Shown here piece after piece: positions 10,996-21,831 of a stretch of DNA of 64,000 nucleotides. Each line of letters starts with the position of its first letter. Positions within the stretch are counted from its first letter, which is position 1. The DNA is from Rosellinia necatrix (taxonomy: Eukaryota > Ascomycota > Sordariomycetes > Xylariales > Xylariaceae): positions 806,001 to 870,000 of the forward strand of contig JAGYVD010000009.1 of assembly GCA_021209875.1 (NCBI GenBank), written 5' to 3'. The notes below the pieces were generated by a model that worked only from the letters and a program-made list of their open reading frames with translations, ran no database searches and was not told where the DNA came from. The position numbers and the translations under genes are program-made.

Positions 10996-13644
10996 TGCGG
11001 TGATGCCTGTACGGATACTACCGTATATGCGCAATAATAAAACCCTTCGTGCATGCAAATCCTTGAAGAAGCTCCTTGACAGGCACATTATAGAAGCTTC
11101 TTGGCGTGAGAGAAGGGGGTCTGTGGTCTGCGATGCTCATGTCATTTTGGTTCCTGCTAGTTAAAATTTCCATCCACCGTATTCCCGGGATTCTTCTAGT
11201 CAAGGCGGCTCAAGGAGAAACTAGGTTGACTATGTATTTGGTTATCAGTCCGACTTACCTAGCTTAGGTAGCTTGCCTACCTTTAGTCCCATGATGACTA
11301 CTCACCTACCCATCTGATCTATACCTACTATATCCTTAAGTACCTACATAGTTACCTGCCTACTTACCTACCACCTTACCTACCATCTTACCTACCTGCC
11401 TACCGGCCTGCCTGCTTACCTGCTTACCTCGATCATACCAGAAGGTGGTTCGCAGGTGGTTCTCTTATACCACCCATATACATCACCTCATCACCTCCGA
11501 TGGTGGGCCAGCGCTTCTACGTGGCACATCTGCTTCCTTTGCTAATCGGCTCGCGGCTCGTTATCGGGCGCTTGGAAACACACAAACACACCCAAATCCC
11601 CATGTACGGTCAGAGATACGGTATCAGCCTACCTTAGCAGGTGGAGTTGTCGACGGTACGGCGGTGTTCCTTCGGGCGGATCACCGTTATCATCTAGGTT
11701 ACTGTAGGCTTCTACTGCAGTCTCGTCGGGATACCTAACCTTCTACCGACTCTGTGCTAGTCGAGCTTGTTTAAAAGAGGGAATTCTTCCCAATCGGCGC
11801 TAGATCAATTCCCTAGGGGTTCCAACATTCTACGAAGTTAGCCGCACATGATTAGCTCAATCTATACCGGCTATCGCAATCCGTTCAGGTAGCGTACTGT
11901 ATGTAGAAACAGTGTGCAATTCGGGTTCATGGCACTGTGGAAGCAGACTAAGTACTTCGTACCTAGGTAGGTAGGTAGGTACCTAGGTATGTACAAGTGA
12001 ACGTATACAGTCAAGTACCTGCTTGATGTTAGGTACACCACCTCCCTACATGTAGGTACCTACTTTATAACAGGTCCCCCCCCCTTCCCCCAGCTGGCCC
12101 TCTTCTCCCCAGGTTGTGGGTGTATACTACCGTTGTTATTATTATTTCCCATACCACTATACAGCGTAGACAGACTATCGATGCCATACAGATAATCATA
12201 TCGACGGAGAGCATGGGGACAGAGGCGCTAGGCACCTAATTTTGCTGTAACGTCTATCTATAGTAGTATCTGGCATGCTGAGGTAGTATGTGTTGTTGGA
12301 AATGGGGATCGTGTATCTCGTCCGCCCACCCGTCCATGCATTCGGTCTGTAAGTCGTCACTCGATTCCTGGCTTGGCGAGGTACCCAGTCCCATTTGCGC
12401 GGTGGTTGAAAAAGCGGGCACAGGAGTGGATGCCGTGGAATGCGTGCACAGTGAGCAGACTGTAGAACCTACCTACCCTATTGGGTAAGTAAGTACCTTA
12501 TCCCAAAGGCCTCCCTGCCCCATCGGTCCGCCGTTGACTGCTGTGCCCTCGGTGGCCCAGGACAGCAGCACACCCCTCGGGCCACCCACCACGCCCACAG
12601 ACTACACCCACAGAGCGGAGAGCGTAGCGTATGGCCAAGTACCTCCCCGTATGTTCCCCGTAATTGGATCCCAGGGACGACCGGCGGCGAGCGGCCAGGA
12701 GACGAGAAACGAGACTTGCCTGCTTCGGGTACTATGTAGCAGAGCGTACCGTGCCTACCCACCCCATCCCTCTACCCCGTCCGTCTGCTCGTTCTCCTTC
12801 TTATATCCCGAGTGAGACTATCGACTTTGCTTGTGCTTCTACCACCGGGAAGAAGGCCTCCTCGGACACCCAGCCCAGACACCGCCCAGCCCATTTTCTA
12901 TTCCTCGACCGGCACCGCCATGTCTCTCGCGCGTGTATCGTGATTTGATATTCTGGCGAGCTAATCCTCGAGTCTCCCGATTGAAGGTGCCCCCCGGCCT
13001 CCATCCCCCCAGCCCCAGCAACGCGGTATCCAGTGGCACGATTTATGCTCGGTTAGTGGAATTAGCCTTCGGGACCAGATCGTGGGAGGCTGTATTTGCA
13101 TTGGCCCGTCCCTGTGTGTGTGTGCCGACCTATCATCCGTCGCGACGTCGTCACCGGTTCTCTCTAAAAGCCCGCCATCCCCGCGACATTCCAACCGTCG
13201 GACGACACCGGCTCCTCACTGCCCAGCTCTTATTCGCTGCCGCCCATCCGTCGTTCGGTCATTTCCGGTAGACACGGCATCCTGCCTCGCGAAGTCGTGG
13301 GATATACAAAGCCACCCAGCGCCGGATCGTTCGCTGCCGGTGACGAGAGGGGGTTGCTGCCGAGGCATATATACTCCCATATACTCTCCTGGCTGTACCT
13401 GCCTGCCCATCGCACGCGTCACGACACGGCACTGGCTGTTTTCCCCTAGCGGCCAAACATCCCGTCGCACAGCATCCTGCTTCTTAGTTGTGTGACTCCC
13501 CGCCCGAGCACGCCCCGAGCTTCGGCTTGGGAAAAAAAAGAACACAGAGCCCCCCCGCGCGCGTCCTGGGACGTACACCCTCTACGTTCGCTTAATCAAC
13601 CCGACTGTATCATCTAAAGCCCACGCCCTACCCTACCGCCCACC
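10996..13644. other. intergenic region and presumed skn7 promoter / 5' UTR
   Basis: The 11.3-12.1 kb part carries many TACCTACC and ACCTAGGTAGGTAGGTACCTAGG motifs (densest at 11963-11990). From about 12.5 kb to the skn7 ATG the plus strand becomes pyrimidine- and C-rich, as is usual for fungal promoters and 5' UTRs. No separate gene is supported. Confidence 0.5.
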
Positions 13645-15961
13645 ATGCCTGAAGCCGACATGGCGGGCGTTGCGCAAGGTGCCAGCAATAATTCCAGCGA
13701 CTTTGTGAGTAGTTTGGCATTGTATTCTCCTATCCGAGACGGTTTGTCGCGGGTGGATACATGGTACACTTTGACTAATACTGTACGCATCGAAAATCAG
13801 GTTCGCAAACTATACAAGTAAATAGCCCTTGCCTGGCCTACACGACGGGTGCCTTCCTTTCCCTCGGTTCTACCATACTAACGGATTGCGCCTGCAAATA
13901 GGATGCTCGAGGATCCTGCTTACAGTGAGGTGGTGAGATGGGGCGATCAAAGTGACAGCTTTGTTGTTTTGGAGGTATGGCCTCCTGTGACCAACCGCTT
14001 ACTTATCTTACCCTTTCGTTTGGACCTTGTGACCGTAGGGCTCATGACAGTTGCCACAGAATGAGAAGTTTACCAAAACGATCCTGCCAAAACACTTTAA
14101 GCATAGCAATTTTGCAAGCTTCGTCCGACAATTAAACAAATATGATTTTCACAAAGTGCGACATAATGAAGAAAACGGGCAGTCTCCGTATGGTGCATCG
14201 GTAAGGCGAGGCCCGTATCTTTTTTTTTGAATATCCCCCCCAATTCGCTAACCCACCATTGTAGGCGTGGGAGTTTAAGCATCCCGAATTTCGAGCGGAC
14301 AGGAAGGATAACTTGGATAATATTCGACGGAAGGCCCCGGCTCCGAGGAAGGCGCAAAATGCCGAAGAACAGTTTTCCGTGCAGAACCAGCAGGTCGTTG
14401 TTCTTTCCGAGACGCTAGCGGCGACACAGCAGCAGGTTCAACAGCTGCAAGAGTCGTATTACGAAATCATAAACGCGAACAAGGTTTTTGTCGACGAAAT
14501 CTTGCATCTGCGGGGAGTAGTCAAGGCACAGCATCAAGTCCAGAATGAGCTTATCAGCCATCTCAGTAAGATGGAAGATAGGAGGGAAATTCGCCCACCA
14601 AATCATTCTGCGCCGACATTCAGCTCCGGCCAGAATCTTTTATCGGACGGTTCCGAAGCCCCCTCAGAATTACGCCGAGCTCGTGATATTCTCAACAATT
14701 TATCCATAGATCACGTCGCAGACAGAGACCTAAATAGGATGTCAGTCGCATTTCATCAAGCGGGCGGCTCCCCTGAATCCGTCGGATCTTCCTCCATGAT
14801 GGGACCACCGGGTACGGCCGGTGTGACTCCGTTTTTGCATGATCCCCTGAACGATATGCGGCATCTAGTTTATCCCGTTGGCCAGAATATCGGCATCGAT
14901 CCATTTGCCCCGGAACATATGAACAACATCCCATATAATCGACCTGGAGGAGGGGACAGTGTGCTACCCCCTACCTCCGACTTTAGTTCTACGCCGTCCA
15001 TGGCCGCAAATACGCCCCCGGGTCTTACGGGGCCGTCGACTTGGGGATCCAAGAAGCCGGTTATCCTTTTAGTCGAAGATGATCGAACCTGTGCTCGGAT
15101 AGGTTCCAAGTTCCTATCGCAACACGACTGTGGTGTTGAGGTCGCGGTACGTTAAGATAAAATGCACTTTCGATACTTACCTTCATGGGAAACGACTGAC
15201 ATCCTATAGCGTGACGGACTCGAGGCCGTCAACAAAGTTAGCAGTAGACAACATCCATACGACTTGATCTTCATGGATATAGTTATGCCCCAGCTTGACG
15301 GCGTTTCCGCTACTGCCATGATCCGAGATATGCAGCCAAACACACCGATTATTGCCATGACATCCAATATCAACCAGCAAGATCTTGAGATGTATTTCCA
15401 TTGGGGTAAGTTGTGCAGGCATCCCATCGACGTGTCCAATCGATGCGTCATACTAACACCCAGCTAGGCATGCGAGATGTGTTGGCCAAACCTTTCACAA
15501 AAGAAGGCATGATTGGCAAGTTGAGAAGACACCTTGCCAACATGTTGCGGAACCCTCCCGCGGAGGGCATGATGGATCCAGTGTATTCCAACGGCGGGTC
15601 TGCCCAACCCCCAACACCAGGGCCATACTCGAACCAAGGTATGGGAATGGCTCCGCTTTCCGCGACGTCCTCTGGTCCCGTCACAAAGTTTGACACGACG
15701 CCGATACAGTCGCCCGCTACGAGTAGCTCGTGGCACTCGCCAAACCAGCTCCCGCACCCATCACCGACCATAGGTCAGGAGCACGGTGGATATCTCGCCG
15801 CCGGAAGTGGTTCCCAGATGGTACTCACACCAGGTGGTACCCAGAAACCGCAATTTGCAGGCGGCATGATGCCCCAGATGGCGCCCCAACGAATGCCACT
15901 CGATGGTCCCCCCGAGAAACGGCAACGGCTATACGGACCCCCAGGGAATTATAACCCATAG
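13645..15961 (+). CDS. skn7: Skn7-type HSF-domain response regulator
   Basis: Seven exons: 13645-13704, 13801-13817, 13902-13974, 14060-14200, 14265-15146, 15210-15405 and 15468-15961. All introns are GT-AG, several with CTAAC-like branch sites, and all phases agree, giving 620 aa. The N-terminus has an HSF-type DNA-binding domain (about 21-110) with VRKLYKMLEDP and the recognition-helix region [19 protein letters not shown] glutamine-rich coiled coil follows (about 125-200), then a Ser/Pro-rich linker. A receiver domain spans about 362-480: acidic pocket E368-D370 (LVEDDRT), phospho-acceptor D414 (LIFMDIVMP), T442 (AMTSN) and K464 (LAKPF). The tail is Gln/Pro/Met-rich. The family is the nuclear effector of the Sln1-Ypd1 phosphorelay in oxidative and osmotic stress. 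All key receiver residues are present, so it should be phosphorylatable. Confidence 0.97.
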
Positions 15962-16500
15962 TGACCGGCTTGCCATGTTTCGATGTTAGCTTGTATATAT
16001 CGCGTTGGCGCGTTTCCTTATTCATGTCGCAACGACCATTGACATACTTCCGTGTTCAATATCTCGAAGTCTCGGCGCAGGCGGATGGCGCAACTGGTGG
16101 CGATTGTCGAGCAACGCTAAGTCTAAAGACCCGCGGCTGACAGATTTGATCCAACTGTGGAACGTTGGCTGGCGCACCGGTGCGTCTTTTTTGTTGTATA
16201 GCCCACTCATCCTGGAAGGATAGATGGGTGTGGTAAGCTAGATCAGCCCACGACCAAATACCCCTTGCTTTGTTTTGGTGGAGAAAAAAAAAAGACACCT
16301 GGGTTATATATTTTGGATATAGGCAACACCATTGCGCGTGTTCGCCAGGAGCGCCTATCATGGCCGACGACAAAAATGGTCAAGGTGGCGGGGCGAGCTG
16401 GATACCGTAAAAGGTGTAGAAAATGGTATCGGGATTGGGTGTCTGCCTCTGGAAGGAGGGGAAAGTGGCCACGGGAATGAAACAGTGTAAGGGGGAAGGG
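15962..16500. other. intergenic between convergent genes
   Basis: 3' flanks of skn7 (plus) and of the small minus-strand gene. An A-run lies at 16285-16295. No gene is seen. Confidence 0.5.
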
Positions 16501-16861
16501 CTAACCCTGCCGGAGCTGTTCATCGGCATGAATCTTGCCGTCGATCTCATCTCGGAGCTCGTGCATTTGTGTGCTATTTTAAACCTATTGTAGAAACCCC
16601 AGATGTCCGGAATTTCGTCCGTAGGGACCGACTCACAGTGCATAGTTGAGGATACGGTCAATTCCAATGTGACGGTGGCGGCTAAGTCGATGTGCACAAG
16701 CCGATAATAACCTCGCATGTTCTCTGTCTGTTAGAGTTGGCCAATTCTCAGGTTTGGGTGGCACAATTGCGTCCTCCTTTGCCACCGGTTAATTCACAGT
16801 TCGACCGGACCCACGCGGAGAGGAGCGGCAATCGAATGTTCGAAACCCCGTGTAATACCAT
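16501..16861 (-). CDS. small conserved-looking protein, 71 aa, unknown function
   Basis: Exons in transcription order: 16861-16859 (ATG only), 16776-16637 and 16573-16501 (TAG stop). The last intron (16636-16574) has donor GTGAGT and acceptor ATAG and keeps phase 2. The first (16858-16777) has donor GTATTA, a TTAAC branch-like site and acceptor AAAG. Exons 2 and 3 read as a compact, charged, probably helical protein with no stops: IVPPKPENWPTLTD near the N-terminus, then HARLLSACAHRLS, GIDRILNYAL and QMHELRDEIDGKIHADEQL. The two main exons are the strong part, because frame and splice signals agree and the composition is protein-like. The ATG-only first exon is inference; a longer upstream exon in the purine-rich region at 16.9-17.1 kb is possible. 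I do not recognise the family. Confidence 0.5.
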
Positions 16862-17377
16862 CGGACGGATCTAACCATTCTCTATTCCTGGCCGCAGCTT
16901 TTCCTCTCTTTCATCATGCCATGCATGTCCTTCGCTTTTTCTTTTTCTTTTTTAGCCCAATCTTCTTTCGATCGGGAAGCTAACGGGCTTAGCGTGAGCC
17001 AAATGGCCTCGGCTAGTGAGTGCACTTTGCGGATCCTCTCCATTCTCCGCTCTCCGTCCGAGTCACCTCGTCCCTGGTCTGGCGTCTCTCTTGTGAACTC
17101 CGGTTCGACTCTTCGCTTCTCCCTTGTTTTAGTATCCCTTGATTCTTTTTATTTTATTTTCCCCTCTTCAATTTTTAGACCCATCTTTCGTCGAAAGCGC
17201 CACTTCGATAACATGGCATCTTCAATATCATAGCCACTCCCCTCGAAAAAGTTCCTGTTGGTGTTGGTTGGCGCCAGTCGAAACCTGTTGTTGATGACTA
17301 AGGAAGCGTTTTATGTGTGTGTGTCGTCGGGTAGATAGGCCCAGTATGCGAGGACTGTGCAATGGCATGGTGGAATA

Positions 17378-17475
17378 AAAGTGAAGAAGAGGAAGAGGAA
17401 GAAGAAGAAGAAGAAGAAGAAGAAGAAGAAGAAGAGAAGGGAGAAGAAGGGGGAAGGGGGGAGAAAGTAAAGAAG
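17378..17475. repeat. GAA polypurine microsatellite
   Basis: A long GAA/GGA run (plus strand all purine) within a purine-rich zone extending to about 17,530. It creates poly-Glu, poly-Arg and poly-Phe/Ser frames that I do not regard as genes. Confidence 0.85.
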
Positions 17476-19806
17476 GGAAAACGTGGAAGGGGGACGGATA
17501 GGACGGCAGGGCAGGGCAGAGAGACGTGGGATGACAAACTGCTGGACACGTTGCCGGACCAACTTATGAGACGAACAGGTGCGTTCTCACGACAGCGAGC
17601 CTCTTCCGCTGAACCCGCGCTCGGCTGAAGACGGGGAATAAAAGGGAATACATAGGACGGACAAAGCAGCGGGGATAACATACGACACAGGGTCAGGCTA
17701 ACGTTATGAAGGAGAGCGGAGAGGGGGGGATGGGACTTTTAGGTTTGTTGTGCCTTATAGTTTCCAGCCCGAGAGTTTGTTCGGTACCCGAAAATAGACA
17801 AGCCAAGATCTTAATCTAGAGGGGAGGGGGGAAGGGGAGGGGAGGGCCTCTTTCGAGGAAGTTTGACCTGGGTATTTGTTTGAGATAGGCATGCCACGGC
17901 GTAGGACGAAAGTGAGTTTGACGAAAGTGAAGAAAAAAAAAGCGACAAACTAACACAATCCGTCGAGGAGCGGCCCGTTTGTCTGTGACTTGTCACGCCT
18001 TGGGAGGGCGGCCGGGTGGAGCGAAAGGGGAATTAGTTGCAACGTGGGAGTGTGTCGGGCAGGCATGTAGGCAATGTATATATGGGCGTATAAGCGAGGT
18101 AAGGCGGTCGGCAGAGGACGTATGGGAGGCAGATCGGGTTCGAAACGTTACCATGGTGTAGATAGGTAGCGTCGTAGTGTTAGGTACGTACATATCGATC
18201 GGCGTACATACATCATCTGTGCGCGCATCCGGACGGCAAACGAGGGAAAAAGGACCCGACCCAAGACGTGCGTACGGGCGTATCATGTTGGTTATTGGAG
18301 GATCGATGCCCATGCGTCTCTCCCACTCCCCTTGATGCCTGCCTTGTCTCGTCCCTACACCGAGCCAGTTGCGAGAGCATCCTCGTCTATACTTCCCATT
18401 ACCCAGGTCACAACGCAGGTATGTGTCCTCACCGCTCAGCTCGACTCCCGATAGCCTCCTCCTGGGCGGGAGTGAGGTAGGCATCCTAGGCATCCTGAGC
18501 ATGACATGTTGACATGTCGGCGGCATTAAATATGCTTAAGCCTGGTCGTACAGGCGCGTTCCAGTCTGGCCTGGCCCGGCCGACGCTCTTCCACTTTTAA
18601 TTTAAGAACTTTTATCCTATCTATCTGTAACAGCACTGGCCGCCCCGTCACACCATGTACCCATCGTTCGAGAGCGGCCTCAGTCGCCATCAGAGTTGTC
18701 CCTGTGTGCGCTCGTCCAGCACACTGGGACGGGTGACGGGGTAGCCACATATGTTTGCTACTTACTAAGTAGGTATCTACTATAGATCAATGCATCCGCT
18801 GGGGACGGACGTATCACGAATTTACCCGAGATTCTCGACTTGCGTATCCGTGGACTCCCTGGACGGAGAGATGTACTAAGTAGGACTCAAGGCCTGGTGC
18901 CCGAGACGAGGGACCGGACGGAGTTTGTGACCAATGCAGCAGGAGGCACGGGGGGGGGATGGATGTGTGACCAGTCTTATGTGTGACCTATCTCGAATCT
19001 CGAACAACAACGACCGTGGAATAGCTCCGCAAATGTTCTAGGCTTTGTGATCGGCTGCAATCTTCGGCTTCTGGAACACCGGCCTCGTAACTCTGGGGGG
19101 AGGGGAGGGGGGAGGCGGAGAATCCCTTGTCCGCGTTTCGTCTGGCGTCAACCCTGTCCGCCACAACTCCGTCGGCCCTACTCAGGACACAACAATAGAA
19201 ACAATGGCTTTTCAAGGTCCTACCCACTTCCCCGGATCGATGACGATGGGCCCCATTCCAGAGAATGGCCAATTCATCTTGACCCATTGTTCAATCCAGC
19301 CTGCATACGGGCCAGGGGGGGTGGTCGATGGGGGAATACGTGCTACATACCTAAATAGCGGCTGTTGTCGCGAACTGGGGGAGCTGGAGATGGTGAATCG
19401 ATAGACAAGCCTTTGTGGAGTGCTATACCTTGTAACCAAAGACTGAGGCTCGCTGGGTACGACGCAACCATCTCGGGGCGGCTGGGATTACGGCGGCTGG
19501 CCAGGTGGATGGTCGAGTTTCACATGACCACCTACGGCGCAGTCTCCTGCTGTTCTGTTACCCGACTGTCGCGTAGAGATTTCCCATGACATGACCCCAG
19601 AACGCGCCCAGAGCAGCTGCAAGCCTGTGGCGGCCCATACGCTGCCGACGTGCTCGGCTGGCCACGAAATGGCCGGTACGCGGCTCAATATCTGCTCGGC
19701 GGTGCTGGGTTGAACCCTGACTGGATGGTCAGACGCCACCAGACTCGCTCGCCCGTCACTTACCGAGGTACGGGCACCAGCACGCACGGCGCACGCAGGT
19801 TAGTTT

Positions 19807-19873
19807 GCTGGCAAGCCATCAAGCCATGGCGATGCTGGCAAGCCATTGCGATGTTGGCAGGCCATTGCGAGGC
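19807..19873. repeat. GCAAGCCATTGCGATG degenerate tandem repeat
   Basis: About three degenerate units of 19-27 bp built on GGCAAGCCATTGCGATG. Confidence 0.6.
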
Positions 19874-20249
19874 GTCCACCACGCCACGGCAGCAGTGCGA
19901 CCATTTTGCGCACAAGCTGCATATATATACTCGCCCGTGGGCTTCTCGCGCGCCAGCCGTGTGGGCTCGCCAATGGCCTGGATGCCGCTCCGAGCCATGC
20001 TGTTCGGCGTAGTGTAGAAAAGATCGTCGCTCGTACCATGGTCCATCCACGGTAGTCTAGCCTGGCTCCACCGTCGATTGAACGAGACCCCTGGCGAGCC
20101 CGGGTCTAGACCGTTTCCATTCGGGTCAAAAAGAGAGATGATATTCCCACAACCCTGTACCCCGTGAGATCAAAGCACATACACTACATACATGGCCGTA
20201 TGGAAAACCATGACATTACCACCCCTCCGCCCTACTTACACCACTCCTG

Positions 20250-20273
20250 CAGCAGCAGCAGCAGCAGCAGCGC
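20250..20273. repeat. CAG microsatellite
   Basis: A pure GCA/CAG run of about eight units in intergenic DNA. Confidence 0.85.
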
Positions 20274-21219
20274 ACTACGGCACTATTGCACTTGTATGTA
20301 GCGTACACTATATTACAGAGTTCAACGGAGATGAGACGCTCGTGCATTATAAGTGATATCTTACCTGTATTGTAGTTGCTGGTTTCTTCCTCGCCATGGT
20401 CCAAGAGCGACGAACCTATGTATGCCATGAGACCAAGACGATGACCGAACTACCTACCCAGGCAGTCAACCACAAGTAAGTAAGTAGACCTAACGCCGGT
20501 GACGGAATCACTGCATCGCTCGCTTGTTGGGCCGGAACGACTTGCAGGCGTCTCCAGCGCACATCCGGCTCGCCAGCCTCTTTCAGCAGCACATATCAAA
20601 AGAGATCGATAGCCCAGTCTAGTCCCACTAGCGAGAACCTTGACACACACGTGGTCTGCATGTACTCCAGCGGAGTATGCCACGCACATCTCGGAGAATG
20701 TGCCGATCCGGGGCCAAGATGGCAGACCCAAAGGCTAGAACTTCCTAGCAGCCCACCCTCTGAAGGGACATACACCACACACTACATAGGTGCCCAGGGC
20801 ATGCAGGCAGGTCATCGGGCGTCACGGTCACGGCGGCAGAGAGGGATTGATAAAGCATTCGAGCCGCCACGGACCCTTGCGTCCGTCGTCCAATTCCATA
20901 GACCGGCCAGAGCAATCTCTTCACGATCGATGGACGTCGGAAAGGCCAGAGCTGTGTGTGATATGATGCCGAGACGAGTCGCATTGGCGGGATGCGAGTT
21001 GGAGGAGGAAGGTCACGTTGAAGGCCGTCCCTGACAAGTTGCAACCCTAGATTTCGGCATCGGCACATAGATAGGCACCTTTGGGCATCCGTGATTGGGT
21101 GAATGGGGCATGAATAGCATTTGTACCCCAGGTGGGAGTTTACCGATGCCTACCTTTGCGAGTCATCAGGGCGCCATTCAGGGCTCGGTCCTCGCTTCCA
21201 GGTTCGGTAACAAAGAGGT

Positions 21220-21480
21220 GTCTTACATACCTAACCTAGGTACCTATTTTAGTTCTTGTCGGGACCAACCTTTGGTAGGTATGGTATGTGCATAGGGCGC
21301 TATAATAAGTGCCTGTGCCCTACCTACCTCTGGAGGCACCTACAAAAATAATCTCACTGTGGTTCCCTCTCCCTACCTAGGTAGGTACCTAGGTGCCTAT
21401 GACTACGACACATTGGGAACCGCCTACCTACCTAGGTAGGTAGGTACTTAAGTAAGTGTAAGCACCTAACTAGGTAGGCA
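21220..21480. repeat. cluster of ACCTAGGT palindromic motifs
   Basis: Repeated CCTACCTAGGTAGGTACCTAGG-type words occur near 21235, 21375 and 21425. The same words recur at 11965, 46430, 55925 and 56670 and at other intergenic sites, so this is a dispersed motif family rather than one tandem array. Confidence 0.7.
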
Positions 21481-21831
21481 CCTGGTTATAGGCAGTGGTT
21501 AGCAGTGGTTAGCAGTGGTGAACAGTGGTTAGGTTGAGGAGTGCTGGCTACCTAAAGTAAGTGCCTAAGTACTATTAGGTACTCCAGTAGGTTATTAGCC
21601 AAGTCCCTACAGTGGTACCTTCATTCAGCTGACTATCAGTTGGCAAAGATGACTTGCAACTGAGCGACCCATCAACCGCCCTGCCCCTCCATGCTGTAAG
21701 TTGAGTCATCGCATTTGGTACACAAAAAAAGATCCCCCCTCCTTGGCGCAATAGCTATCGACCATCCTGCTCGCCGGCCCTCTCAAAACACTACACTCGA
21801 GTTCTCCTGGTCCTCGAGCTCCGCCGGCGCA

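Larger units (their letters stand above)
16862..21831. other. gene-poor region, 5 kb
   Basis: Short frames only, none with recognisable motifs. A minus-strand stretch at 16878-17041 (about 53 codons, Lys-rich) could be an upstream exon or UTR of the 71-aa gene, but its Lys-richness follows from a polypurine tract. Simple repeats are listed separately. The 21.2-21.6 kb part, upstream of GCD6, is dense in CCTACCTAGGTAGG motifs. Confidence 0.45.

Noticed and set aside
17298..17681. 127-codon minus-strand Ser/Phe-rich frame
   Set aside because: It is a shadow of the GAA tract, with no ordered part.
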